Positions 18,958 to 29,774 are shown, counted from the stretch's first letter. The stretch is DNA of 64,000 nt from Shewanella colwelliana ATCC 39565 (GCF_000518705.1 NZ_JAEC01000021.1:1-64000), one strand, 5' to 3'. Translations and numbers: made by a program. The notes: generated by a model not told the origin, from the sequence alone.

Positions 18958-20010
18958 ATGTTAAACAAATCAACAATTGCGATCGCTATCGTCACTATGC
19001 TTAGTGCGGGTTCAGTGAACGCTGTAATACTAGATGGTGACAGTCAAGGCGACCACGTTCGCTTATATGGCGAAGTGGGCGTAGGTGGGCATTTTGATAC
19101 TCATCCAGATTACAACCACGATGAGTTCTATGATACCAAAGGCTATGTCGATGATAGCTTCGCCACCATGGGCGTAACGGGTCAACGTCAACAGTTTACC
19201 TATCGTCTTGAATTAGATTACCAGCGCCGTAACTGGCTGGGTGGTGATGGTGAGTTCGAATTGGCCATCGACAAATTATACGTAGGCTATGTCTTAACTG
19301 ATCAGCAGTGGGTTGAGCTCGGCTTGACTGACACTGCATTCGATGATTACGACCACTTCGGTGATTTCACCTTCAACAAATCTGTTGAGACTGGTGAAGC
19401 GGGTGACCAAGAGAATACGGTTAAATACCAAGCTGAGTTTGAAAACCTAATTTTTGGTGCTTCTTACTCATACGACGGTGAACACAAGAGTGGTGCGCTA
19501 CAAGGTGACATCATTAACGGATACATGGGGTGGATGTCTGATCTGCTGTCTGTAGTCGTAGGACTAGAAACTCGTGGCGGCTCTAACGGCATCAGTAAAT
19601 ATGGTGAGCAGAAGCAGATAGGTTTTGGCGCACGTCTGAAACTGATGCCTGAATTATCTATCGGTGTGAATGGCTTTGTAGAAGATGAAGACTTGTCTAC
19701 ACGTAAGAGCGGTGATGTACACCTAGATTACCAGACTTTCCGTAACCAAGGGCTAACAGTCAGTGCCAAGTACGACCTAAATGAACACTGGGAAATCATC
19801 AGCTCTGTAAACCATGAAGAGTACGAAGGTTGGGATTTGATCGGTCCGAACTATGACTACTCTAAGCTACCTGCTGAGTATGGAAAAGAGCGTCAGTGGG
19901 CCAGTTTAGGTTTCAACTACCGTCCTGCTCGCGACATCGTGCTGTCTGTAGAAGGCCGAGTTGGCGAAGCTCCTGAAGCTGGCTATGCATACGCGCGTAT
20001 CTACTTCTAG
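18958..20010 (+). CDS. Gram-negative porin-like outer-membrane protein
   Basis: A 350-aa beta-barrel protein. A signal peptide ends near SVNA (residues 20-23). Amphipathic strands and many Asp/Glu/Tyr residues follow, and the C-terminus ends ...AYARIYF, with the terminal phenylalanine recognised by the Bam machinery. The start VRLYGEVGVGG resembles the first strand of general porins. It lies 32 bp before the ExeM-like nuclease gene and is probably co-transcribed, so it may admit nucleotides or oligonucleotides released outside. That is inferred from context. Confidence 0.8.
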   Translation: MLNKSTIAIAIVTMLSAGSVNAVILDGDSQGDHVRLYGEVGVGGHFDTHPDYNHDEFYDTKGYVDDSFATMGVTGQRQQFTYRLELDYQRRNWLGGDGEFELAIDKLYVGYVLTDQQWVELGLTDTAFDDYDHFGDFTFNKSVETGEAGDQENTVKYQAEFENLIFGASYSYDGEHKSGALQGDIINGYMGWMSDLLSVVVGLETRGGSNGISKYGEQKQIGFGARLKLMPELSIGVNGFVEDEDLSTRKSGDVHLDYQTFRNQGLTVSAKYDLNEHWEIISSVNHEEYEGWDLIGPNYDYSKLPAEYGKERQWASLGFNYRPARDIVLSVEGRVGEAPEAGYAYARIYF

Positions 20011-20042
20011 TCCGAATTGAATTCAATTTTATAGAGTTTACT

Positions 20043-23000
20043 ATGAAAAAAAGTTTCCTATCGCTGGCTATTGCCAGCACCATCAGCATGGGCGCCTTCG
20101 CTGGCGTTGAAGACCTGCTGATCACCGAAATGACCCAGAGTACCGATGCCAATGTTGGCGCGGTTGAGATCACAAACACAGGCTCTGATGCCTTCACCTT
20201 CACCGATGAAATTACTGCTTTCCAACGGTCTAGCGGCAAGTATGATAATGAGTTGCTAAACGCTGATGCTAAGCCGTTATTGACTGGCCATACGCTTGCT
20301 CCTGGTGCAACGATGGTGGTTGTTAATAGTCGATCTAGCGAAGAGTTTCGTAACGCTATTGTGACTCAAGGTGGCACAGTTGTTGTCTCTACCTATGACA
20401 GCAGTAATAAATACAACAACCTATTTATGACCAGTGATGACGGTTTCTTCCTGAAAAATGGTGATACTGTTATCGATCGTGTTGGCGCCGTGAATGAGAC
20501 TAGCAAGTGGGCACCAAATACCACTTTACGTCGTAAAAAAGCGGCAGATGGCAACAATCCTGCTCAATCTGGTACGTTCGATGCGACTAAGTGGCAGAAC
20601 ATCTTACCAATGAGATTTGATGATTTAGGTAAATCAGAGCTACCTGCTGCTGATGCTGAAGACATCATGGACATCTTCACCTGCCCAACAGATAAGAGTG
20701 AGATCTTGTCTCCTAGCGAAGTGCAGGGTACAGGCTTTACTTCGCCTTTGATTGCCGCTGGTGAAAGCGAATCAGCTGAAAAAGTGGCCGTAGAAGGGGT
20801 TATCTCTGTTAAGGTCTCTATCCCTAACGAAGGCTTCTATCTTCGCAATCTTGTTTCTGATAACAACCCAGAAACTTCCGATGGTATCTTTGTTAGCTCT
20901 AGCGCCGCGGGCGATCTAAAAGTGGGCCAAACAGTTTGTATCGGTAGTAAAGTTGCTGAGTTTGAAGGTCAGACTCAACTGTCTGCCGATACGGCATTTA
21001 GCTGGAACGTTACTGATACTGATATCCTAACCCAGCCTACAGATATTGAAGTGATTAGCGCTGATAACGGCTCGTTCGATAAGACCCTTGAGCGTTATGA
21101 GGGTATGTTGGTTAATCTGCCTACCGATCTGGATCCTCAGACTGATGGCGACCAAGATATGCGTATTACTCGCAGCTTTAGCTATAACTACCTTTTAAGT
21201 AGCAAAGGCCATAACCGTAACAACATGGTAGCGGCTTATAAGCGTCCTAACTTACAGCCTAACCATTTGCATGTTGCAGGAAGCCCAGAAGCTAAAGCAG
21301 CTTATGAGCAAAACAATGACTATCGTTTAGTCATTGAAAGCTCGCCTAAATCAAACGGTACAGAGTTACCTTACTACGCTGGCTTTAACAGTGACCCACA
21401 CACTAACTATATCCGTATCGACGATAGTCTCGTTAATGCGCAAGGTGTGATCAGTCAATACGAAACTGAGTTGATCCCAGGGACTGATAAGTTTGATCAA
21501 GACTACAGCCTGACGATAACCAACCAGTTGACGAGTGATAACTTCATTCACAACTTACCGCGTACTGATGAACCTGATCTGAAGGACACTGTGGCCGAAG
21601 ATGATTTTGCCATCCGTGTTGCCAGTCAGAACTTGTTTAACTTCTTTAACTCTCCTTTCGGTGGCGACAATAATAACTATGGTCAGAGCCGAGGTGCAGA
21701 TACTTACGATGAATACATCAACCAGAGAACTAAGCTGGTAGAAATTATTCGTGCTCAGGATGCCGATGTGATGGCCCTGATGGAGATTGAAAACAACGGT
21801 TTTGGTGATGACAGTGCTATTGCTGAGATTGTTAACCAGGTCAATATTCAATATGTAGATGAGCGTGCCCAAGATTACAATGGCCCTAACTCTACAGAAA
21901 ACCGTTATGTGTTTGTTGGTTTCGACAACAACGGCAACCAAATGCTGGATAACCTAGACGCTATTGGTTCTGATGCTATTGCTACTGGTATTATCTATCG
22001 CCCAAGTAAGATGAGCATTGAGCGAACTCGCGTTATCCCAATGCCTCAACAGAAAGCACCTACTATCGTCAACGACTTAGGTGAGGTGATCAAAGATCAA
22101 AACCAAGAGATCTTAGAGAACGGTCAGAACTACCATCGTGATGCCTTGGTGGTTACCTTTATCGTGAACCAAACAGGTAAGCGTTTGACGCTATCTGTTA
22201 ACCACCTTAAGTCAAAAGGCTCTACTTGTTGGGAAGAATGGCAAGGTGTTGAGTTTGGTAATACCACGACTTGGAACAACCGTACCGCTCCCGATCTAGA
22301 CTACCAAGGTTCTTGTGCCGAGTTCCGCGTAGCGGGTGCCGTGCACTTAGGCGAAGAGATGGAAGACATTCCTGGGGATAAGATCATCCTCGGTGATTTG
22401 AACGCCTATGGTAAAGAAGATCCTGTACTGGTTCTTACTGAGAACCCACGTAACAAGACGATCGTTACCGCTAGCCACACTTTCCTTGGACCTAAGCCTC
22501 AGTTTAATGAAGATGGCTCTGCAGCCACCATCACCAAGACTTATGGCTACATCGACATCGTTGGTGAAAAGTTCAAAGAGAAAGGTAAGACGCCTTGGAG
22601 TTACTCTTTCAGTGACGAAATCGGTTCACTCGATCACATTTTGATCTCACCTTCTCTAAAAGATCGCGTGATTGATGCCACTGACTGGCATGTTAATGCA
22701 GCCGAGACTGGCCTGTATGACTACCAAAACCGCTTTAAAGGGTCAATCGACGGTACTGGCACACATAAGTTCTACAAGCCAGACATCTATCGCGCGTCGG
22801 ACCACGATCCAGCACTGATTACCCTTAGCTATAAGCCAGGTGATGCGGATGCTAACGTGCCTCTAAATCTGCCAAAACTGAGAAAGCTGATCAAGGTTCC
22901 TTACCAGATCCCTGCTGATATTTCACCTCAAGTTGGCGATGTTGCGACTGTTAGTATGAGCCCAGAGGATGATGAACTGCGCTTAGATCTGACCCAAATG

Positions 23001-23297
23001 GTACTGCCTAATGTGGTTATTTCTAATGACGAGACAGCTTTGGTGAATTTCGAGGTATTCGGTGCGCCATCAGCTATCTACAACGTTAGCGTAAGCCTAA
23101 TGCGTGATGGAAAACTTGTGGAAGGGTCTAAGCAAACTTTCCGTGCCAAGGTATCTAATCGCGACACCTTGATTGCTGACATTGTAGAAGAAGAAATCGA
23201 TCACACTGGCGGTGATGGTGGTGCGGGTAGCACTGGCTTCATCAGCTTGCTATCCCTGTTCGGATTGGCAGCTATGCGCCGTCGCCTTCGCAAATAA
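20043..23297 (+). CDS. exeM: ExeM-like extracellular nuclease (LTD + endonuclease/exonuclease/phosphatase)
   Basis: A 1084-aa secreted or surface nuclease. The signal peptide ends near GAFA (residue 20). A lamin-tail domain at about 22-180 is followed by an OB-like segment (about 215-330) resembling those in YhcR-type nucleases, then an endonuclease/exonuclease/phosphatase domain (about 515-930). Active-site motifs are ALMEIENNG (metal-binding Glu), ILGDLNAYG, SLDHILIS and YRASDHDPALI (catalytic His/Asp). The C-terminus GGAGSTGFISLLSLFG plus an Arg-rich end is a GlyGly-CTERM signal, processed by rhombosortase in Shewanella and Vibrio. ExeM of S. oneidensis, required for use of DNA and for biofilm release, is the nearest named relative. 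Confidence 0.9.
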   Translation: MKKSFLSLAIASTISMGAFAGVEDLLITEMTQSTDANVGAVEITNTGSDAFTFTDEITAFQRSSGKYDNELLNADAKPLLTGHTLAPGATMVVVNSRSSEEFRNAIVTQGGTVVVSTYDSSNKYNNLFMTSDDGFFLKNGDTVIDRVGAVNETSKWAPNTTLRRKKAADGNNPAQSGTFDATKWQNILPMRFDDLGKSELPAADAEDIMDIFTCPTDKSEILSPSEVQGTGFTSPLIAAGESESAEKVAVEGVISVKVSIPNEGFYLRNLVSDNNPETSDGIFVSSSAAGDLKVGQTVCIGSKVAEFEGQTQLSADTAFSWNVTDTDILTQPTDIEVISADNGSFDKTLERYEGMLVNLPTDLDPQTDGDQDMRITRSFSYNYLLSSKGHNRNNMVAAYKRPNLQPNHLHVAGSPEAKAAYEQNNDYRLVIESSPKSNGTELPYYAGFNSDPHTNYIRIDDSLVNAQGVISQYETELIPGTDKFDQDYSLTITNQLTSDNFIHNLPRTDEPDLKDTVAEDDFAIRVASQNLFNFFNSPFGGDNNNYGQSRGADTYDEYINQRTKLVEIIRAQDADVMALMEIENNGFGDDSAIAEIVNQVNIQYVDERAQDYNGPNSTENRYVFVGFDNNGNQMLDNLDAIGSDAIATGIIYRPSKMSIERTRVIPMPQQKAPTIVNDLGEVIKDQNQEILENGQNYHRDALVVTFIVNQTGKRLTLSVNHLKSKGSTCWEEWQGVEFGNTTTWNNRTAPDLDYQGSCAEFRVAGAVHLGEEMEDIPGDKIILGDLNAYGKEDPVLVLTENPRNKTIVTASHTFLGPKPQFNEDGSAATITKTYGYIDIVGEKFKEKGKTPWSYSFSDEIGSLDHILISPSLKDRVIDATDWHVNAAETGLYDYQNRFKGSIDGTGTHKFYKPDIYRASDHDPALITLSYKPGDADANVPLNLPKLRKLIKVPYQIPADISPQVGDVATVSMSPEDDELRLDLTQMVLPNVVISNDETALVNFEVFGAPSAIYNVSVSLMRDGKLVEGSKQTFRAKVSNRDTLIADIVEEEIDHTGGDGGAGSTGFISLLSLFGLAAMRRRLRK

Positions 23298-23371
23298 GGC
23301 TGATCTCGATAATGAAGCGCGCAGCTTTCGGGCGGCGCGCTTCCCATCAAAGAATCAAAAGAGATACGATT

Positions 23372-25998
23372 ATGAGAATTAAAATGAGTGCAGTTGCTAC
23401 CGCGACTGCCATGGTTTTGGGCGCTTTTTCTACTGCGGCGAGCGCTGATTTACTGATCACTGAGTACATTGAAGGCAGCAGCAATAACAAAGCTATTGAA
23501 GTGTCCAATGTTGGTGATAGTGCCATTGATCTAGGTGCTAATGTTTACAAGTTAGCGAAGCATTCTAACGGTGCTGTAGACGCTGGCGATGCTGAAATTT
23601 TATCTGGAACGCTAGAGCCAGGTAAGAGCATTGTTTTCCATAACTCTGGGGCAACCGATGATTTTAAAGTCGGAACAGAGTCTAAAGTCACTTGGTTTAA
23701 TGGCGATGATGCTATGATGCTATGGTGCTCACCAAAGATGGTGCAGTTATTGATAGCATTGGTAAGGTTGGAGAAAGGGTAAACTGGAAAGATGGTGACT
23801 TTTCCACGGTAGATGCAACTCTGCGCCGTAAAGCCTCTGTGACTGTGGGCGATACTGATGTCTCGGATACTTACCCTGGAACTTCTAAGGACCAGTGGAT
23901 TGTTTTGCCTAAGGACACCTTTGACGGCCTTAATTGTGCTGGTGAAGATGCTTGCGGAGCAGCAAGTCCTGGCGTACTGCTTATCACCGAGTACATTGAA
24001 GGTAGCAGCAATAATAAAGCTATCGAGATCTCTAATGTTGGTGGCAGTGCCATCGATCTTGGTGCTAATGTTTACAAGCTAGCTAAGCATTCTAACGGTG
24101 CAGTAGACGCTGGTGATGCCGAAATTTTGTCTGGAACACTAGAACCAGGTAAGAGTATAGTTTTCCATAATTCAGGTGCAGCCGATGAGTTTAAAGTCGG
24201 AACAGAGTCCAAAGTCACTTGGTTTAACGGCGATGATGCTATGGTGCTCACCAAAGATGGTGCAGTTATTGACAGCATTGGTAAGGTTGGAGAAAGGGTA
24301 AACTGGAAAGATGGTGACTTTTCCACGGTAGATGCAACCCTACGTCGTAAAGATTCTGTCAAAGTTGGTGATACTGATACTTCGGATACTTACCCTGGAA
24401 CGTCTAAAGACCAATGGCTTGTTCTGCCTAAAGACACTTCTGATGGTCTTAATTGTTCAGGTGAAAGTGCTTGCGATGGTTCAGTAACCCCACCAGAGCC
24501 ACCAAAGCCAGAAACTGGCCCTTGTACGGGTTGTGAGACGCTGACTCCGGTTGCCGATCCTGCTACGTTCAATGGTGAAATCTATTACTCAGATGTATTG
24601 AGTGGCGAGTTTGCCAATGCTGAAGAGCTTAAAAATGCACTGTCAGTTATCATTGCTAAAGATCATAAGCAACTAACTTACAAGCAAGTTTGGAGTACTC
24701 TGACATACGCTGACCAAGATCCTAGTGACGATAAGAAGGTTATTGAGATCTACACTGGTGAATCTATTTCAAAGTACGACAACCAGACTAGCGGTAGCGG
24801 TGTTGGTAAGTGGAACCGTGAGCACGTTTGGGCCAAGAGCCATGGCTTCCCAAGCGAGTCTCAGTGGGGCTATACCGATGCGCATCACTTACGTCCTTCA
24901 GATCCAGGTATCAACACAGCACGAAGCAATAATGACTTTGGTGCGTGTAAAGATACCGGTGAAGAGGTAATGTTTAACGGTGTTGGCACGGGTAACTACC
25001 TGAATAAAACTACGGACTGCTGGGAGCCTCGTGATGAGGTGAAAGGCGACGTTGCACGTATGATCATGTACATGGATACTCGCTATCAGGGTACTGATAC
25101 AGCTACAACGAATATGCCTGATCTGGTTGCCGTTGATCGTCTAACGACGACTGACGAGGATAGCGCTCCGCTTATTGGTACGCTTTGTACGCTATATGCA
25201 TGGAACCAGTTAGATGCTGTTGATGCCTACGAGCAGAACCGTAATAACCAGGTATACAAATACCAAGGTAACCATAACCCTTTCATTGACCGTCCTGAGT
25301 TAGTGAAAGAAGTTTATGGTGCGGTCTGTGGAGATGACCCAAACCCTGCTCTGGTAGTTGATGGTGATATTGTTACTCCTGAGAGTGTCACTGAAGGGAC
25401 TGCATACACCATCGATGCTTCTGCAATCACGGCTGGTGAAGGTGTTACTCTTACTTACAAGTGGGAGCAGATTGTTGGTGAAGAGAAAACGCTTGTTGGC
25501 GACACGGCAACTTTGTCTCTGACTGCACCAATGGTTAAAGCTGACGAGACGTTGAACTTCACCTTGACCATCAGCGACGGTACGTTGGAAACAACTAAAA
25601 CGGTTAGCGTAAGTGTGATCAATGTGCCTTTGGCGCTGAACGTAGAGTTTGCGGGGACAACTAAAGTAACTGAAGGTGAAAAGGCTTCAATTACTGCAGC
25701 GGTTGCTGATGCACCAGAAGGGACGACTTACAGCTGGAAACAGGTATCTGGTACCACGGCTGTGTATACCGCTGCAGGTCTGACACTTGATGTGACTGCA
25801 CCTAGCGTCAATATTGACCAAGTGCTTGTGTTCGAGCTTATGGCAACGGTTGGCGAAGAAAGCTTCGCTAAGTCTGTTAGCATTGAGGTGACAAACACCG
25901 AAGAACCTGGTTGGACTAAGCCAGATGGCGCCGGTAGTTTGGGTGGTTTTATCACACTGTTGCTACCGCTAATGTGGTTGCGTCGCCGCCAAGGCTAA
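23372..25998 (+). pseudogene. LTD/endonuclease I secreted nuclease, frameshifted by an 8-bp duplication
   Basis: An EndA-type extracellular nuclease that would be 872 aa if intact. The start at 23372 follows AAAAGAGATACGATT; the signal peptide ends near AASA. Domains in order are two lamin-tail domains in tandem (173-residue period), an endonuclease I His-Me finger domain with WNREHVWAKSHGFP and DAHHLRPSD, two Ig/PKD-like segments, and a GlyGly-CTERM tail (GAGSLGGFITLLLP plus RRRQG). The octamer GATGCTAT occurs twice in a row at 23708-23723, but once at the same place in the second domain. The extra copy shifts the frame after about residue 115 and ends translation at 23782. The downstream frame (23722-25998, 758 aa) is otherwise open but has no signal peptide of its own. 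A sequencing error, a mutation, or reversible slippage could each explain it. Confidence 0.85.
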
Positions 25999-26013
25999 TC
26001 ATCAGTTAAGCCT

Positions 26014-26054
26014 AAAAAAGCAGCACCGGGATCGCTCTGGGTGCTGCTTTTTTT
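26014..26054 (+). terminator. Rho-independent terminator after the endonuclease gene
   Basis: A 12-bp stem AAAAGCAGCACC/GGTGCTGCTTTT with a 12-nt loop, followed by a T-run. It closes the porin-exeM-endA transcript. Confidence 0.85.
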
Positions 26055-26152
26055 AACTGTACAGACGTTGTCTACATCTCTACTTGTGCACTGCGACGCA
26101 AACCCCTTAGGGCGAGTGACAACGTTTATCTGAATATTATTGAAGGATTATT

Positions 26153-27886
26153 ATGAATACTTCACTCCGTCCTTCTTGCCTACTTCTTACCGGCTCAGCT
26201 ATCGCGCTAACGTTAGCATTGAGTGGCTGTGGTAAGGAAAAGGTGGAAAAGGCGCCTAAAACGACTGCATCAATTGCCTGTCAAGCCGCTGGTGATGACT
26301 GTAAGCGCTTTACCTTGCTACATACCAATGACCACCACGGCCGTTTTTGGCATGGTTCTAGAGGTGAATATGGTATGGCTGCACGTAAAACCATACTTGA
26401 CCAAATCCGCAAAGAGGTCACTGAGCAAGGTGGGGAGACGTTACTGCTCTCTGGTGGCGATATTAATACTGGTGTGCCAGAGTCTGATCTTCAAGACGCC
26501 GAGCCAGATTTTATCGGCATGAACCATCTTGGTTATGATGCCATGGCCGTAGGTAACCATGAGTTTGATAATCCATCGACTGTGATGGATAAACAACGAG
26601 GCTGGTCTAAATTTCCTTGGTTATCGGCCAATATCTATCGCCAAGTCGATGGTGAGTGGCAGCGCTACTTTGAGCCTTATAAGCTATTTGAGGTTCAAGG
26701 GTTGAAGTTGGCCGTCGTTGGGCTGACTACCGAACATACCGCTGAAATTGGTAATCCAGAGTTTGTTGAAGCGTTTAAATTCACCTCTCCTCAAGCTGAG
26801 GCGCAAGGTATTTTGGCAGAGCTTGAAGAGAAGCATCAACCGGATCTTGTTTTTGGCCTCACCCATATGGGGCACTATGAAAACGGGGTACATGGCAGCA
26901 ATGCACCTGGTGATGTTGCACTGGCTAAAAGTCTAAAGCCTGGCCAGATTCAAGCCATCATTGGCGGACATTCACAGTTGCCAGTGTGTATGGAAGGAGA
27001 CACTGGTAAGTACGTCAAAGATTATGGTCGAGATGAGCCGTGTAAACCCGATCGTCAAAATGGCACTTGGATCATGCAAGCCTACGAGTGGGGTAAGTTC
27101 GTTGGTCGCGCTGATTTTGAGTACTATGGTGGTAAGTTACACCTGGCTAATTACGAGTTGGTACCTGTGAATACCGAAACCAAATTCGGCTCCTACTATC
27201 CACCTCACATGCTGACCCCTAAGGATAAAGAAACCCTTGAACTGCTTCGCCCTTATCAAGCAAAAGGGCAATTGAAGTTGAGAGAGGAGATTGGTGTGGC
27301 CAAGGCGGATTTCATTGGTAAACGTAAAGTTGTTCGTTACCAAGCTGCGCCGCTAGGGATAATGATAGCTCACGCCCAGACTCAGCTCCCTGTACCTGCC
27401 GATTTCGGTATCATGAACTCTGGCGGGATTCGTGCCACCATAAAGAAAGGACCTATTCGTTACCGTGATGTCCTTAAGGTGCAGCCTTTCTCTAATAGTG
27501 TGACTGTGACTGAGATGGATGGGGCTGAATTGAAGAAGTATCTGTCTAAGGTTGCGCTTAAGACTCGAGGCTCTGGTGGTTTTGCCCACTTTAGCGGCAT
27601 CAAGATGACAGTCGACTGTAAAGCTAAAGAGGTCGATATCAGAACGGTTGGCGACAAACCTTTCAAGTTAACGGATAAATATCGATTTACCCTCCCAAGC
27701 TATAACGCCGCGGGCGGTAACAAATATCCTAAGTTGAAGGAGAAGGCGAGAGACACCGGCTTTATTGATGCTGATATGCTTTATCAATTTATCAAACAGC
27801 ATGACACGCTTGACCCTGTTGACTATGACAGAGCGAAAGATGTTCGTTATATCAACTCTCGAAGTTCTGATGGCTGCGGCAGTTAG
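26153..27886 (+). CDS. UshA-like 5'-nucleotidase lipoprotein
   Basis: A 577-aa metallophosphoesterase that would dephosphorylate extracellular or periplasmic nucleotides. The leader ends LALSGC, with the lipidated cysteine at residue 26. The dinuclear-metal motifs are LLHTNDHHGRF (about 55), SGGDINTGV (about 101), GNHEFDNP (about 135), LTHMGHYE and GGHSQLP. The C-terminal 5'-nucleotidase domain carries NSGGIRA near 424 and YNAAGGNKYP near 517. A 155-bp gap with a terminator separates it from the nuclease gene, and NupC and DeoD follow on the same strand. Substrate choice (5'-nucleotide or 2',3'-cyclic) cannot be settled from sequence. Confidence 0.88.
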   Translation: MNTSLRPSCLLLTGSAIALTLALSGCGKEKVEKAPKTTASIACQAAGDDCKRFTLLHTNDHHGRFWHGSRGEYGMAARKTILDQIRKEVTEQGGETLLLSGGDINTGVPESDLQDAEPDFIGMNHLGYDAMAVGNHEFDNPSTVMDKQRGWSKFPWLSANIYRQVDGEWQRYFEPYKLFEVQGLKLAVVGLTTEHTAEIGNPEFVEAFKFTSPQAEAQGILAELEEKHQPDLVFGLTHMGHYENGVHGSNAPGDVALAKSLKPGQIQAIIGGHSQLPVCMEGDTGKYVKDYGRDEPCKPDRQNGTWIMQAYEWGKFVGRADFEYYGGKLHLANYELVPVNTETKFGSYYPPHMLTPKDKETLELLRPYQAKGQLKLREEIGVAKADFIGKRKVVRYQAAPLGIMIAHAQTQLPVPADFGIMNSGGIRATIKKGPIRYRDVLKVQPFSNSVTVTEMDGAELKKYLSKVALKTRGSGGFAHFSGIKMTVDCKAKEVDIRTVGDKPFKLTDKYRFTLPSYNAAGGNKYPKLKEKARDTGFIDADMLYQFIKQHDTLDPVDYDRAKDVRYINSRSSDGCGS

Positions 27887-27924
27887 TCTTATGCATTACC
27901 TGCAGCTCCCTTAGTGTTTTAACA

Positions 27925-27956
27925 AGAGCTCAACCCTTAGGTTGGGCTCTTTCTTT
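27925..27956 (+). terminator. Rho-independent terminator after the nucleotidase gene
   Basis: A 10-bp stem AGAGCTCAAC/GTTGGGCTCT (one G-U pair), followed by TTTCTTTT. Confidence 0.8.
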
Positions 27957-28529
27957 TATGAGATACGTGCCGAAAGACACCTGGCCTAGTTGTACAACCC
28001 AAAGTCATAAGAGGTTGAGGTTCTTTAACTTGAGTGATAGTGGCTATTGGGCAAGCAAATGGCACAAGCGCATTGGGTTTGGCACTTTCGACTAAACATA
28101 ACGCTTATCGCTGTGTTATCTCGAGCCAGTCGTTGCACCTTAGCCTGTGGTTTAGGCATAAAAGTAATAGGATGTACTTGCCGCTTCGCGTTCCTTGTTT
28201 TATCAAAATTTTTGTAATTAAATTACCATACTGAATGTTATCGATCTGGGTTTACTCAGTTTTGCTCGATAATCCGTCGCTTGCCAAATGTAACCCAATC
28301 GATCGAATATTACGGGTTGTTGAAACCCCAGTGTTATTTGTATGTCGACTGTGGTGTTTTAGTGGTGGTAACTTTATGGCTTTATTGCATTTTTTTGTGT
28401 GAAACCGCTGTTTTGCTCAAAAAAATCCCATCTAAATAATAATCTTTTTTTAAGTGATACAGATCGCTTGTGTCGCCGATATAGCGAGATAGACTGCCCG
28501 CATCTCATGATTTTTGTGGTCATAAATGT
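27957..28529. other. Non-coding region before nupC
   Basis: 573 bp without a supported gene; a 66-codon ORF at 28034-28234 is not convincing. The last 150 bp are AT-rich. A Crp-like sequence at 28453-28468 (AGTGA-TACAGA-TCGCT, 7 of 10 consensus bases) could place nupC under catabolite control, as in enteric nucleoside genes. The assignment is tentative. Confidence 0.4.
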
Positions 28530-29756
28530 ATGGAAGTTTTCATCAGTTTGCTGGGTATGTTTACCTTAGTGATTATCGCGATATTGCTATCTGAACACCG
28601 CAGAGCGATCAATCCGCGTACTGTGCTAGGCGCTCTGGCTTTTCAAGTGGCCTTTGGAGCGTTTGTTATGTACCTGCCGATGGGGCAAAGCATGTTAGAC
28701 AGCGCCTCTAACGGTGTGATGCATGTGATTAGCTACGGCAATGAGGGCTTAGGATTTCTGTTTGGTGATTTAGCCAAATTTGGCGTGGGCTTTATCTTCG
28801 TTATCAATGTGCTCTGTGTGGTCGTGTTCATCAGTTCATTGATTGCAGTGCTCTATTACTTGGGCATTATGCAGCTGGTGATTGGCTTAATTGGTGGGGC
28901 GCTCTCTAGGTTACTTGGCACCAGTCGTGCCGAATCACTCTCCGCCACCGCTAACATCTTTGTCGGGCCTATTGAAGCGCCCTCTATGGTACGTCCATTT
29001 GTGAAGCACATGACCCGATCTGAACTGTTTGCAGTGATGACGGGGGGCTTAGCATCAGTGGCTGGTGGCACCATGATTGGCTATATCCAGATGGGGGTCG
29101 ACGTTAAGTATGTGCTGACCGCCGCCTTTATGACGGCACCAGCAGGTTTGCTCTTTGCCAAGCTGATGTGGCCAGAAACGGATACGCCGCGTAATGACAT
29201 CAAGCGGGTGATGGATGAGCAAGAAGACAAGCCGACCAATGTACTCGACGCCGCCGCAGGTGGCGCTGCGATGGGGATGCAACAAGTGCTGAATGTTGCT
29301 GCACTCTTGTTAGCTTTCGTGGGGTTGATTGCGCTCGTTAACGGTTTGATTGGTGGTATCGGCGGATGGTTTGGCTACAGCGAACTGACCATGCAAGCAA
29401 TATTGGGCTATCTGCTTGCGCCTCTAGCATGGTTAATGGGTGTGCCTTGGAGTGAAGCGACACAAGCGGCATCGTTCATAGGTCAGAAGATGGTGATTAA
29501 CGAATTTGTCGCCTATATAGATTTCCTCAAGGTCGCAGATAACTTATCAGAGAAAACCCAGATTATTATTAGTTTCGCGCTCTGTGGTTTTGCCAATATT
29601 GGCTCACTGGCTATGGTGATTGGCGGCTTGGCGGCACTTTGCCCTGAGAGACGTCACGACCTTAGTGCGATTGGCATGAAGGCGCTTATTGCTGCTGCGT
29701 TAGCTAACTTAATGAGTGGCACGATTGCCGGATTACTGTTTAGCTTAGCGGGATAG
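28530..29756 (+). CDS. nupC: Concentrative nucleoside transporter NupC family
   Basis: A 408-aa inner-membrane symporter that imports nucleosides with H+ or Na+. The N-terminal helices, gate region with ANIFVGPIEAPSMVRPF (about 147-163), GTMIGYIQMGV near 181 and the C-terminal ALCGFANIGSLAMVIGG (about 352) are typical of the CNT family. Length is standard. It is preceded by the nucleotidase gene and followed after 58 bp by deoD, so it supplies the substrate for DeoD. Confidence 0.93.
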   Translation: MEVFISLLGMFTLVIIAILLSEHRRAINPRTVLGALAFQVAFGAFVMYLPMGQSMLDSASNGVMHVISYGNEGLGFLFGDLAKFGVGFIFVINVLCVVVFISSLIAVLYYLGIMQLVIGLIGGALSRLLGTSRAESLSATANIFVGPIEAPSMVRPFVKHMTRSELFAVMTGGLASVAGGTMIGYIQMGVDVKYVLTAAFMTAPAGLLFAKLMWPETDTPRNDIKRVMDEQEDKPTNVLDAAAGGAAMGMQQVLNVAALLLAFVGLIALVNGLIGGIGGWFGYSELTMQAILGYLLAPLAWLMGVPWSEATQAASFIGQKMVINEFVAYIDFLKVADNLSEKTQIIISFALCGFANIGSLAMVIGGLAALCPERRHDLSAIGMKALIAAALANLMSGTIAGLLFSLAG

Positions 29757-29774
29757 TCGCCTGATATGATAACG

